Shown in pieces: positions 26,684 to 34,919 of a stretch of 64,000 nucleotides of DNA (its first letter is position 1; every line of letters starts with the position of its first letter). The translations under genes were made by a program, and so were the position numbers. Origin of the DNA: a bacterium. GTDB taxonomy: Bacteria; B130-G9. A model generated the notes under the pieces. That model saw nothing but the letters and a program-made list of their open reading frames with translations, was not told the origin of the DNA and searched no databases. The stretch lies in the NCBI GenBank assembly GCA_035527515.1, contig DATLAJ010000108.1:1-64000 (forward strand), written 5' to 3'.

Positions 26684-27436
26684 CTACTTATATGCCTCAG
26701 TTGCGGCAATCGGGTACCACCAACTCTTCCCGTAATCTGTGCCAGCTATCAACAGCACTATGTCGTCGCCGTTCTCAGGATATAGCTCGCTATCGCTCTT
26801 CATCTTCGGCGTGCTGCTCGGAACAACATCGGTATGCCGCTGATCCCGTCCCTTACTTGCTATGAAAACCCTTGCCGGCTGGATGGGAACGCTTATATAT
26901 CCCCCACCCGCCTCGCCCTGCATCGGACTGTCCGAATCAGGATCAATATAAACCACATAGTAGCCCGAGTAGGACATATACGCGTACTCGTTGCTCCAAC
27001 TGTCTGCGTAAAGACCACCATCTGTCTCTGACTCAGTAGTCGCATACGGCCCGTTCCAGCCCATCCCGGTCGATGCGTCGTAGCTCGGCACCGGAACAGC
27101 ATACAAATACGACTGCCCGCTGCTGTCGCATGGCAGCAAGTAACCATAGCTCGTCTTAGTCGCCGCAAGCATCTTCAAGCCAGAATAGACATTACTCCCG
27201 TCAGACACCCGCGTCGGAGGCCACTGGTTCACATCCCGGTAATAATTCACGGCCGCTTCCCGAATGTGCGCCATCTCCTCTCGCGTGGTCGACTCGTTCG
27301 CATCGTCCAAAACGTTGAAAACCAGTGGCGTTATGACGCCAGCCAAGAGCGCTATGATCGCTATCACAACGACCATCTCGATCAGTGTGAAACCTTTTCC
27401 GCTAAAATCTCGCAGCATAACCTTACATCCCATCAT
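26684..27436 (-). CDS. Type IV pilin / pseudopilin (GspG-like)
   Basis: A 250-residue prepilin. The class III signal GKGFTLIEMVVVIAIIALLA has the Gly-Phe cleavage site with Glu at +5, so the prepilin peptidase would cut after a leader of about 14 residues. The globular part carries DDANESTTREEMAHIREAAVNY as in major pseudopilins, then a Tyr/Ser-rich region with no cysteine pair. GAGGTG lies seven bases before the ATG at 27436; ATG 27418 would give a shorter leader. It lies between pilC and the pilMN gene. Confidence 0.88.
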   Translation of the reverse strand: MMGCKVMLRDFSGKGFTLIEMVVVIAIIALLAGVITPLVFNVLDDANESTTREEMAHIREAAVNYYRDVNQWPPTRVSDGSNVYSGLKMLAATKTSYGYLLPCDSSGQSYLYAVPVPSYDASTGMGWNGPYATTESETDGGLYADSWSNEYAYMSYSGYYVVYIDPDSDSPMQGEAGGGYISVPIQPARVFIASKGRDQRHTDVVPSSTPKMKSDSELYPENGDDIVLLIAGTDYGKSWWYPIAATEAYK

Positions 27437-27501
27437 CGGTTAACACCTCATCTCGCACTAACCGGTGCCCGACAACCGAAAGACATATATTGTTATCCGT
27501 T

Positions 27502-28716
27502 CTATTTCTTGATGAATGCGATCATTCCATAAAGAGGCAAGAACACCGACAGCGCAACCGTCCCCACGATCAAACCCATTGACACGATCATCAGCGGCTC
27601 GGCTATCGCGAAAATCCGCCTGATTGTGTAGGGAACCTCCTTGTCGTAGTAATCGCTCACCTTCTCCAAAGTCATGTCGAGCTCCCCAGTCTCGTCACCA
27701 ATCGCCAGCATCCGCAAAACCAGCGAAGGGAACTCCCCGCTCTCCGCAAGCGCCTCGGGCATGGACCCACCGGCGCGAATTCTGTCGTGTGCCTCTCTTA
27801 TGACCCGGCCCAAAATCACATTGCCGATGACTTGCTCGACGATCCTTAGACACTCCGTAATCTCAACACCTGCACGATACAACGACGACATTGTATGGGA
27901 AAACCTGGAGAGCGCAACTTTTCTTATTAGCGTCCCAAACAGCGGCAGCTTCAGCTTGAACGCATCCCAGATTCTACGGCCGCTTTTGCTCCTCTTGATC
28001 ACTATACGGAAAGCTATGAATAGCCCTATCAGCGCAATAATAAGATAAAACCCGTAGTGAACCATAAAACCGCTTATGCCGATAACGATCCGCGTCGGAA
28101 GCGGCAGCTCCACATCAAACTTACTGAAAATCTTCGCGAACCGCGGTATCGGAAAAACCAACAGAAACACGACCACGGCAGTGACAACGAACAAGATAAC
28201 CACAGGATAGGCCAGTGCCTCGCGAATCTGCCCTTTCAGCTCCTCCTGCCACTCCAGATATGGCACAAGCCTCTCAAGAACCTCGTCAATACGACCCGTC
28301 GCCTCGCCCGCGCGCACCATGCTGACGTAAAGCTGGTTGAACACTGTGGGATGGACTGACATCGCATCTGCCAGCATAGCGCCGTTCTCTACCTGGCTTG
28401 TTATATCGTGAATGATCCGCTTGAAACCCGGCTTCTCGGTCTCACGCGTTAAGTCCTGCAAACCCGTGAGAAGAGGCACCCCAGCCGAGATAACCGTCCC
28501 AAGGTGGATAGTGAACGTGATCAGGTCTCGCGCCTTAACCTTAACTTTTTGGGCCTTGCGCTTCTTGGCATCTTTGCCATGTCCCTTCGATACTTTCGTA
28601 ACTACGTAGCCAAGCTCACCTAGCCGCTCTACTAGAACCCCTGAGTTCTCTGCCTCCAGGACGCCTTCTGTCTCGCGGCCCGAAGCATCTCTCGCCTTAT
28701 ACGAAAATACGGGCAA
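27502..28716 (-). CDS. pilC: Type IV pilus / T2SS inner-membrane platform protein PilC
   Basis: The integral-membrane platform on which pilins assemble. The 404 residues hold two GspF domains, each with a helical cytoplasmic part: PVFSYKARDASGRETEGVLE at the start, LTFTIHLGTVISAGVPL-like region near 70, and the repeat ALSRFSHTMSSLYRAGVEIT near 260, with GDETGELDMTLEKVSDYYD near 345, plus three membrane spans. It uses TTG 28716 as start with GAGGAAGG upstream. It follows pilB by 20 bases. Confidence 0.92.
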   Translation of the reverse strand: MPVFSYKARDASGRETEGVLEAENSGVLVERLGELGYVVTKVSKGHGKDAKKRKAQKVKVKARDLITFTIHLGTVISAGVPLLTGLQDLTRETEKPGFKRIIHDITSQVENGAMLADAMSVHPTVFNQLYVSMVRAGEATGRIDEVLERLVPYLEWQEELKGQIREALAYPVVILFVVTAVVVFLLVFPIPRFAKIFSKFDVELPLPTRIVIGISGFMVHYGFYLIIALIGLFIAFRIVIKRSKSGRRIWDAFKLKLPLFGTLIRKVALSRFSHTMSSLYRAGVEITECLRIVEQVIGNVILGRVIREAHDRIRAGGSMPEALAESGEFPSLVLRMLAIGDETGELDMTLEKVSDYYDKEVPYTIRRIFAIAEPLMIVSMGLIVGTVALSVFLPLYGMIAFIKK

Positions 28717-28736
28717 ACCTTCCTCGCTCAGTCTTT

Positions 28737-30509
28737 TTAGAACTCTACCTCTGCCGAAAGCAGAGTAACTCTACGAACCTCATCAATGGTCGTTATTCCA
28801 TTCAGAACCTTGTTCATCCCATCCGTAAACATCGAGTGCATCCCGAACTTCCTCGCTGCTCGCCTGATGTCCTCGATCGACGCACGCTGCTCCGCCATAG
28901 CCTGCATTTTCTTGTTCATAACGATCATCTCAAATATGGCTATCCGGCCCTTGTATCCTGTGTGGTTACAGTAGCTGCAGCCCTTGCCTCGATAAAGCGT
29001 CAACACCTGATCCTTCCGCTGGATGGCCTCCTTGTCCTGAACGATCGATTCAAGCGCGTCCAGCCCGAGTGTCCCCTCTACGGCCTCCTTGTGAAGCGAA
29101 AGCAGCCTCAAATCCTGCTCACTAGGCTCATACGCCTCCTTGCAGTTGGGACATATCAGCCGCACCAAGCGCTGGGCCATGATCCCGAGAATTGACGACG
29201 AAACAAGAAACGGCTCGATCCCCATATCCGTCAGCCTCGGCAAAGCGCCAGCCGCATCGTTCGTGTGCAACGTGGACAGCACCAAGTGGCCTGTAAGAGC
29301 CGCACGCACGGCAAGCTCCGCTGTCTCATCGTCTCTGATCTCTCCGACCAGAATAACGTCAGGGTCCTGCCGAAGCATTGAACGCAAGCCCAAGCCAAAC
29401 GTGAAGCCTGCTTTGGGGTTGATCTCCGACTGCTGGATTATCGGAAGCTGGTATTCGACCGGGTCCTCAAGCGTAACAACCTTCCTCTCAAGCGTATTCA
29501 CGTGGGAAATGGCCGAATAAAGGGTTGTAGTTTTCCCACTTCCCGTGGGGCCTGTAACGAGGATAATCCCATAAGGCATATCTAGCAGCGCCTCGAACTC
29601 GTTCCGCTCGTGTTCAGGAAACCCCAGCTTCACTAAATCAAGCTGCAGCGTTGCCCGGTCAAGCAGCCTCAAAACCGCGTTCTCACCGGTTACCGTGGGA
29701 AATACGCTCACCCGGATGTCGATCTTCCGCTTCCCCACCGAGAACCCGATCTTGCCGTCCTGAGGAATACGACGCTCGGCAATATTCAAGTCCGCCATGA
29801 TCTTGATTCTCGAAATGATAGACTCCCTTAAGTCCAACGGTATAGTCTTTCTCTGGTGCAAAATCCCGTCAATCCTATACCGAACACGCATCAGCTTCTC
29901 GTCAGGCTCAAAATGAATATCAGTGCAGCGCTCATGAACGGCCTGGACTATAATCCTATCTACTAACTTGATGATCGGTGCCTGCGAAGCGGCCTCTTCG
30001 ATCTCTCCAAGGCCAGCCTCGCCACGCCGCCTCATCGTATCTTCGGCCATTTTCATGCCTTCATCAATAATATCCTCTACGTCCTCATCGCTGCCGTAGA
30101 ACTTATCGAGCGCCTTCTCCAAATCTTGCTCCGTTACCGCCACAGGACGAATCTGCAAGCCGGTCCGACGCTCCAACCCGTCAATAATGTTCACGTCATA
30201 CGCGTTCACCATCGCAACGGTCAGTGTGAAATCATCTTTCGAAAGAGGCAATATGCTATGCGCTTTGCAGAAATCGGTCGGCACCAGTTTGAGCACGTCC
30301 TCTCCGATATCTGCCGCGCTTAGATCGATCTCGGAGCGACCTCCCTCGCCAGAAAGCGCGTTGACAAGGTCGTCCTCCGAAATGAACCCAAGGTCGAATA
30401 ATATCTGACCAAGCAGCTCCCCTGTTCGCTTCTGTTCACTCAGAGCCAACTCAAGCTGCTGGTCATCTATTAGACCAATCTCTCTTAGCTTCTCCCCTAA
30501 CAGCGCCAT
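28737..30509 (-). CDS. pilB: Type IV pilus assembly ATPase PilB (GspE family)
   Basis: Hexameric ATPase that powers pilus extension. The 590 residues have an N-terminal N1/MshEN domain (LREIGLIDDQQLELALSEQK), the Walker A loop GPTGSGKTTTLYSA at about 319-332, Walker B and Asp-box motifs (LRSMLRQDPDVILVGEIRD), His box LRAALTGHLVLSTLHTND-like sequence and a C-terminal zinc module (CPNCKEAYEP with CSYCNHTGYKGR). All key residues are present. It follows the pilin gene, with a strong hairpin in between. Confidence 0.95.
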   Translation of the reverse strand: MALLGEKLREIGLIDDQQLELALSEQKRTGELLGQILFDLGFISEDDLVNALSGEGGRSEIDLSAADIGEDVLKLVPTDFCKAHSILPLSKDDFTLTVAMVNAYDVNIIDGLERRTGLQIRPVAVTEQDLEKALDKFYGSDEDVEDIIDEGMKMAEDTMRRRGEAGLGEIEEAASQAPIIKLVDRIIVQAVHERCTDIHFEPDEKLMRVRYRIDGILHQRKTIPLDLRESIISRIKIMADLNIAERRIPQDGKIGFSVGKRKIDIRVSVFPTVTGENAVLRLLDRATLQLDLVKLGFPEHERNEFEALLDMPYGIILVTGPTGSGKTTTLYSAISHVNTLERKVVTLEDPVEYQLPIIQQSEINPKAGFTFGLGLRSMLRQDPDVILVGEIRDDETAELAVRAALTGHLVLSTLHTNDAAGALPRLTDMGIEPFLVSSSILGIMAQRLVRLICPNCKEAYEPSEQDLRLLSLHKEAVEGTLGLDALESIVQDKEAIQRKDQVLTLYRGKGCSYCNHTGYKGRIAIFEMIVMNKKMQAMAEQRASIEDIRRAARKFGMHSMFTDGMNKVLNGITTIDEVRRVTLLSAEVEF

Positions 30510-30612
30510 CTCTCGAATACCTCTATCTCAAGGTCAAACTCTTATACTTGCGGCAAAACTACCCGCCTACACCACACCAGCAATATCCCTAATAAACAAA
30601 CTATTATTGCGC

Positions 30613-30657
30613 CCGGCGCCTCTACCGCGACCAAGCACCACAGCCCAGAGGCGCCGG
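30613..30657 (-). terminator. Hairpin between pilin and pilB (attenuator?)
   Basis: A perfect 11-bp inverted repeat (CCGGCGCCTCT, 23-base loop, AGAGGCGCCGG) sits in the 181-base gap between the pilin stop (30691) and pilB (30509). On the minus strand the 3' side continues with GCGCAATAATAGTTTGTTTA. It probably stops or slows polymerase after the pilin gene, so that pilin mRNA exceeds that of the machine genes; its loop is long and the T tract interrupted. Confidence 0.5.
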
Positions 30658-30690
30658 CTTGTCAATTCAACAATATCTGACTCTCACACC

Positions 30691-31308
30691 TTACATGGTG
30701 CGGTAACCAATGTCGTCAAAATGTGTCTCCGTTGCCCAAATCGGCGTTTGGACCGCAAAGTCCGGGCCAGCGCTCAAACACCAAACGTTGCTGCGCGTGC
30801 CTGTTTTCTGCTGGCTAGACGGCCCGTAATCGAACGCCCCAACTGACACGACATACTTGTAAGCCCAAGGATCGTCGGTCACGTAGGGCAAATAAGGTCC
30901 ATTCCAACCGTGAGACATAAAGCCACCCTCGGTCGCCGCTCTCTTATACCTATAAATATAGGTATTCTGATCCGGATTACCGTTGGTTACCAAATGGAAA
31001 TACATGTCATCGGACGTATTGCCCCAAGAGGACTGAGCGTCCCCCTCGAAACGCGGCATGTCGCCCATATTCCCATAAAGGTAATCGATATCCGCCTCCG
31101 TCTGATACTGCGAGAAATACGGCCAAGTTCCCGTATCCTTGTGGAACAGCAAAAGCGCGGTTGAAATGTTGCGGCAGTCACCAAGCGCTCTGGTCTGGTT
31201 TGCCTCGTCGATATACTTAAAGATCAACGGGGTCAGGATACCAGCTAGCAAGGCGATAATGGCGACAACCACAACGACCTCGATAAGGGTAAATCCCTTC
31301 TTGTTCAT
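30691..31308 (-). CDS. Type IV pilin / pseudopilin (GspG-like), first in operon
   Basis: A roughly 205-residue prepilin. The leader MNKKGFTLIEVVVVVAIIAL is short and classical, with cleavage after Gly and Glu at +5. The pilin domain continues with DEANQTRALGDCRNISTALL and ends without a disulphide loop. Start: GGAGGTGA (31313-31320) lies just upstream of two adjacent ATGs (31311 and 31308), and the second has the better spacing. Readings beginning at 31407 would place the signal 35 residues inside the protein. As first gene of the operon with a hairpin after it, this may be the major pilin. Confidence 0.88.
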   Translation of the reverse strand: MNKKGFTLIEVVVVVAIIALLAGILTPLIFKYIDEANQTRALGDCRNISTALLLFHKDTGTWPYFSQYQTEADIDYLYGNMGDMPRFEGDAQSSWGNTSDDMYFHLVTNGNPDQNTYIYRYKRAATEGGFMSHGWNGPYLPYVTDDPWAYKYVVSVGAFDYGPSSQQKTGTRSNVWCLSAGPDFAVQTPIWATETHFDDIGYRTM

Positions 31309-31311
31309 CAT

Positions 31312-31668
31312 CTCACCTCCCTCACTTCCAAATTTTTCCATCACTCCGCGGCCATGCTTGGTATGACTCTCAGGAGTGATGATACCAATTGAAAATTGAT
31401 TTCTCATTTATCACTATCCCAGTGTATAAGAACCCTACAACACATACTCAATAGGAGTCAACCCCCTTTTCACATTCCTAAATGCCCGTGTAAACATGCC
31501 AAATGTAGCGACAAATGGCAAGCCCCACAACAATCCCAATATGTAGTATGCTCTCCCCACTACTACACTCAATACTGGCACTTGACCCGCAAACATGAGT
31601 ATATATACAAAATAATGGCCAGCACAATCTGCCCTTTGCAACCATGACAACCAATAAAGGAGCAAAAA
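31312..31668. other. AT-rich intergenic region between pilin operon and isochorismatase gene
   Basis: A 357-base stretch between divergent genes, visibly richer in A and T than its surroundings. It must contain promoters for both directions. The most suggestive site is TGGCAC at 31576-31581 with GCA at 31589-31591, the spacing of a sigma-54 -24/-12 element, pointing rightward but with a poor -12 half. A hydrophobic minus-strand open frame (31435-31680) was judged not to be a gene. Confidence 0.4.
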
Positions 31669-32247
31669 ATGAACAACCAAAACTCATTCAATACTAAACC
31701 TCAACCCAGCCAAGACCAGATTCTGGTTATGATCATAGACCATCAGGAAAAACTCCTCCCACACATACTAGGACATGAGAGCATCCTGCAAAAGGTCTCC
31801 AGGCTACTCAAGTTCTGTAGCCTGCTGTCGCTTCCGATCACTGCTACTGAGCAATACCCGGCCGGGCTCGGCCCCACCGTGGCGCCGATCGCAGACCTTT
31901 TGACCGGCCACGTCTCGACCTTCCATAAGACCACCTTTTCGTGCATGAAGGACGAGCGTATCTCACAGCACCTAAGCGGCTCCGGCCGGCGTTGCGTGGT
32001 CATTTCTGGCATCGAGACTCACATCTGTGTCCAGCAAACTGTCTGTGACTTGCTCGCCGCATCATACTGCGTCCACGTTCTCGCAGATTGCGTTGGCTCT
32101 AGGTCAGAACTTGACCACGATACAGGCCTTGAGAGGATGCGGAATGCGGGGGCGACCGTATCCACGCTCGAGGCGTTCATGTTTGAGGTCCTCGGTTCAT
32201 GTAAGCACCCGCTCTTCAAACGATTCCTTAGCGAGATTATGAAGTAG
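31669..32247 (+). CDS. Isochorismatase-family (cysteine) hydrolase
   Basis: A 192-residue member of the isochorismatase-like hydrolases, which act on amides and related small substrates through an Asp-Lys-Cys triad. Asp24 (VMIIDHQEKL), Lys87 (FHKTTFSC) and Cys120 (ISGIETHICVQQTV), with the usual cis-peptide region just before the Cys, are all present. It most resembles the hydrolase subgroup of the YcaC type, rather than true isochorismatases or nicotinamidases. AGGAGC precedes the ATG. It stands alone on the plus strand; the substrate is unknown. Confidence 0.88.
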   Translation: MNNQNSFNTKPQPSQDQILVMIIDHQEKLLPHILGHESILQKVSRLLKFCSLLSLPITATEQYPAGLGPTVAPIADLLTGHVSTFHKTTFSCMKDERISQHLSGSGRRCVVISGIETHICVQQTVCDLLAASYCVHVLADCVGSRSELDHDTGLERMRNAGATVSTLEAFMFEVLGSCKHPLFKRFLSEIMK

Positions 32248-32426
32248 GCGCCCGCGACTGACGTCTGAGCATTCTCGCTCTCTGCTCTTCTGCCCTGAGC
32301 AAGGACTGACAGCTGATGGCGCACCCCTGAACGCAAACTTCGCCGACCCAGCCGGACCTCCCACCAAACAGCGCGCCTCCCAGCCTGCCATCCGCCTCGA
32401 AGACAAGCGCGGAAGGACGAAAACGG

Positions 32427-32457
32427 TTGCAGCTCGAATGCCCTGAAGGGGTATAAT
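32427..32457 (+). promoter_or_regulatory. Possible promoter before the cyclase-like gene
   Basis: A perfect TATAAT at 32452-32457 lies 88 bases before the start of the cyclase-like gene. The best -35 candidate, TTGCAG (32427-32432), is 19 bases away, longer than ideal. The remaining 32248-32544 interval has no other gene that I can support. Confidence 0.35.
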
Positions 32458-32544
32458 GCGAAGAGCTGTGGGCACTGGCCCAATATAAATATCTCAAGAC
32501 GAAAACCGTGGAGTAGTTTAGCATTTGACCAAGGAACCGGAGCA

Positions 32545-33363
32545 ATGGCCGAATACACGAAAGCTGTCGTAACCTTCATAGATATTCTCGGATTCAAAGA
32601 GCTTGTGAGGACCCGGACGTGTGATGACATCAAGCGGATCCTGGGATTCTTCAGCCAAGTATCTCATGAAGCCAAGCTCGATGCCGGCATCCCGGGAATG
32701 TGGGAATCGACATTTGTTTATTTCTCCGACTCGATAGTCAGAACAGTAAGAAACATAGACGACAGAAGCAAGCACAGCCTGACTGAAGATTTTTACTTTG
32801 AACTCCATGCGTTGAAACACATTCAGTGCAATCTTCTCTTGGAAGGGCTGGTCATCAGAGGAGCGATAACTGTCGGAGACATATTCGCCGAGGGTAAGAT
32901 CGTTTTCGGGCCAGCGCTCATCCGGGCGTGTAAACTTGAATCGGAAGTGGCCGAATATCCCCGGGTGATCATTGACCAAGGCGCATTTGACGAGCTCGAC
33001 AGAAGTGAGTGGTTCCACGGAGCGATTGAGAACTACGCAAGGATGTGGGATGACGGTGTACTATTCGTGGATTATCTGCGTGGGCATCTGAATGAAACGG
33101 CACAGTCCGGCCCCTCCCTTGGAATCCCTTTCAGAGCGGGGATTGAGCCTATAGTCCGCCATCGTAAGCTTGTCGAAAGCAACCTGAGGAAGTTCGCGCA
33201 AAACCCCGCAATCCTAGAGAAATACAGGTGGTTGGCCGACTACCACAATTCATTAGTAACAATGATCTCAGAGTCAGGCGAGAGCTTCTTTGAGATCTGC
33301 GAAACGTCCCAAGACGAATTGCTGGTCCAGGATGAGGATATTGTGAAGCTACATGAACCATGA
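32545..33363 (+). CDS. Class III nucleotidyl-cyclase-like protein
   Basis: A 272-residue stand-alone protein with the pattern of the class III adenylate/guanylate cyclase fold. The first metal aspartate would be Asp13 (TFIDILGFKEL), the second Asp62 (VYFSDSIVR); then RGAITVGD (105-112) and FGPALIRACKLE (121-132) correspond to the cyclase RxGIxxG and the G-x-x-V-N-x-A-x-R-L-E strand-helix. The transition-state Asn and Arg of true cyclases are Ile and Lys here, so activity is uncertain. The reading frame stops at TGA 33361 but continues open and coding-like to 33462 in the same frame. A HEPN-like gene follows on the same strand. Function inferred from fold pattern only. Confidence 0.62.
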   Translation: MAEYTKAVVTFIDILGFKELVRTRTCDDIKRILGFFSQVSHEAKLDAGIPGMWESTFVYFSDSIVRTVRNIDDRSKHSLTEDFYFELHALKHIQCNLLLEGLVIRGAITVGDIFAEGKIVFGPALIRACKLESEVAEYPRVIIDQGAFDELDRSEWFHGAIENYARMWDDGVLFVDYLRGHLNETAQSGPSLGIPFRAGIEPIVRHRKLVESNLRKFAQNPAILEKYRWLADYHNSLVTMISESGESFFEICETSQDELLVQDEDIVKLHEP

Positions 33364-33462
33364 GGCAATCGCTGTAACGAGAGCTGTGTCTGGGAGGCTG
33401 AACAGGACGAGTATCCTAGGATGAGGACGTTCGCAAGGGAGTATGATACCTTTCTGAGGTGA
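33364..33462 (+). pseudogene. In-frame continuation of the cyclase-like gene after a TGA
   Basis: After the stop at 33361-33363 the same frame runs on for 32 sense codons to another TGA at 33460-33462. The extension ends AEQDEYPRMRTFAREYDTFLR, which reads like a natural protein C-terminus rather than random sequence. If it once belonged to the protein, the ancestor was about 305 residues long and ended 34 bases before the next gene. A point nonsense mutation, assembly error or recoded stop would all give this picture; I favour the first two. Confidence 0.3.
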
Positions 33463-33496
33463 TAAGATAATCCTGGCAAGAAGGAGGACACAGGCT

Positions 33497-34183
33497 ATGG
33501 GTGTTGATCAGAAAATCATCGATGAGGCTCTGAAGCAGATAGACTTTGCTCTTGAGGAGGTAAGCAGAGCCGGTTCCTCCCTGCGCGACGACTATCCGGA
33601 CCTTGATATGCAGCCGAGAGCAGAGTTTGTCACTCTAGTCGTGGCAACGATTGAGCGATTTGCCCCCCCTGGGAGCGTCCATAGAAGGAACGCTGAGATG
33701 GCTATTAGGCATTTCCCCGAGGGGAATCGCTATTTCCTGTCAGAAGCAATCGGAACTCTGAGGGCGTTACGTGCCGATTATGAAAAGGGCTACTTGGCGG
33801 AGATTCACGAGCTCATTCATGGAGATCTCTTCTCTGACTTTCTGGAGCAAGCTGAATATCTTCTCGAGGAGACCTGGAAAGATCCTGCGGCAGTCATCGC
33901 CGGCGGAGTCCTTGAAGAACACCTCAGGAAACTTTGTCAGAAGAATGGCATAGAAACCGTAGCCCCAGACAAAAAGGGAAAGATGCAGCCAAAAAAGGCG
34001 AGTAGAATGAATGATGAGCTGAAGGGCAAAGGTGCTTATGAGAAACTCGGCCATTCGCAGGTGGACAGCTGGCTCAAGTTGCGCAACCTCGCCGCCCATG
34101 GGAAATACCACGAGTATGACGACAAACAAGTTGGCATTATGATCAGCGGCATCCGGGATTTCATTGTTCGTCGTCCAGCATGA
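33497..34183 (+). CDS. HEPN-like protein (DUF4145-type C-terminus)
   Basis: An all-helical 228-residue protein of unknown function. The second half (EYLLEETWKDPAAVIAGGVL through IRDFIV) looks like the helical domain of HEPN/DUF4145-type proteins: LEEHLRKLC helix, then LGHSQVDSWLKLRNLAAHGK. The R-x4-H motif (Arg196-Asn-Leu-Ala-Ala-His201, with a polar residue after Arg) is the HEPN ribonuclease signature. The first 110 residues are helical without known motif. AGGAGG precedes the ATG by nine bases. Such proteins are frequent in antiphage and toxin loci, and the neighbour is cyclase-like; a nuclease effector is a guess. Confidence 0.62.
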   Translation: MGVDQKIIDEALKQIDFALEEVSRAGSSLRDDYPDLDMQPRAEFVTLVVATIERFAPPGSVHRRNAEMAIRHFPEGNRYFLSEAIGTLRALRADYEKGYLAEIHELIHGDLFSDFLEQAEYLLEETWKDPAAVIAGGVLEEHLRKLCQKNGIETVAPDKKGKMQPKKASRMNDELKGKGAYEKLGHSQVDSWLKLRNLAAHGKYHEYDDKQVGIMISGIRDFIVRRPA

Positions 34184-34288
34184 ATTCGCCATTGCTTCTA
34201 GCTTGTCTCACCCGTCCAGATCTTCGCGTCTGATGCATGATAATTCGCATTTTGGCCTCTTAGCGCATTCAACAACGGAGACAACGGC

Positions 34289-34868
34289 ATGAACCGGAAG
34301 CGAATCTCAAAGGGCTTCTTCGTCTGGGCTTATGCGCTGAGCGTTGCGCTTTCTCTCGTAACTTCCGTGCTGTGGCCTCGATTCGTAGAGCGAGAACACC
34401 CCTATGTGTGGGTGTATCTGTCCGCTATCTCCGGTGTCGCCTCTCTTCGCGTTGGTGGTTTTCGTGGTCTTTGTTTACAGGGTCTGGAAGGCCATTCAGG
34501 ATGGGCACGCCCGGACAACCGCCGGAAAGGCTGCTGGATTCCTATTGATACCGTTCTTCAATATGTACTGGCTGTTTCAGGCAATATGGGGATTCGCCAA
34601 GGACTACGACCGATTTCTGGACCGCAACGAGTTCAGCGCCTCGAAGCTCCCTGAAAAACTCTACCTCGCGTTCTCGATCCTCATCTCGACGAGGTGGCTC
34701 TACAGAACCGTCGCGACCTTGAAGCCAATACCCGGAGTCGGGTGTCTATTGGGGCCTTATTCGTATTTTCTCACCATCCCGACCTATATTCTCGGGATAA
34801 TCGTCATCTACAAGAGCTGCAACGCGGTGAACAGCCTGCCAGAGCCAGCTGAAAAACGAGCTTCATGA
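34289..34868 (+). pseudogene. Multi-span membrane protein gene with a frameshift
   Basis: Two overlapping frames together make one sensible protein. Frame one gives MNRKRISKGFFVWAYALSVA and a first span to about VYLSAISG (near 34436). The natural continuation, SPLFALVVFVVFVYRVWKAI then AAGFLLIPFFNMYWLFQAIW, is in the next frame and runs to the stop at 34866-34868. The FFNMYWLFQAIWGFAKDYDR block resembles four-span proteins of the DUF4328-like type. One base gained or lost between about 34430 and 34445 explains it. Either a genuine pseudogene or a sequencing error. Confidence 0.6.
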
Positions 34869-34919
34869 GGCGAGCTCGGCACGTGCGAGCCGACGATTTC
34901 CGGCAACCAGCAGAAGCAG

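Noticed and set aside
31435-31680. 81-residue hydrophobic minus-strand frame
   Set aside because: It starts inside the isochorismatase leader, has no SD and no family pattern; a faint GIY-YIG-like beginning (HYFVYILM) is not followed by the remaining motifs.
33361-33363. TGA as selenocysteine codon
   Set aside because: No clear SECIS-like stem-loop directly after it and no selenoprotein family pattern; nonsense mutation or error is simpler.
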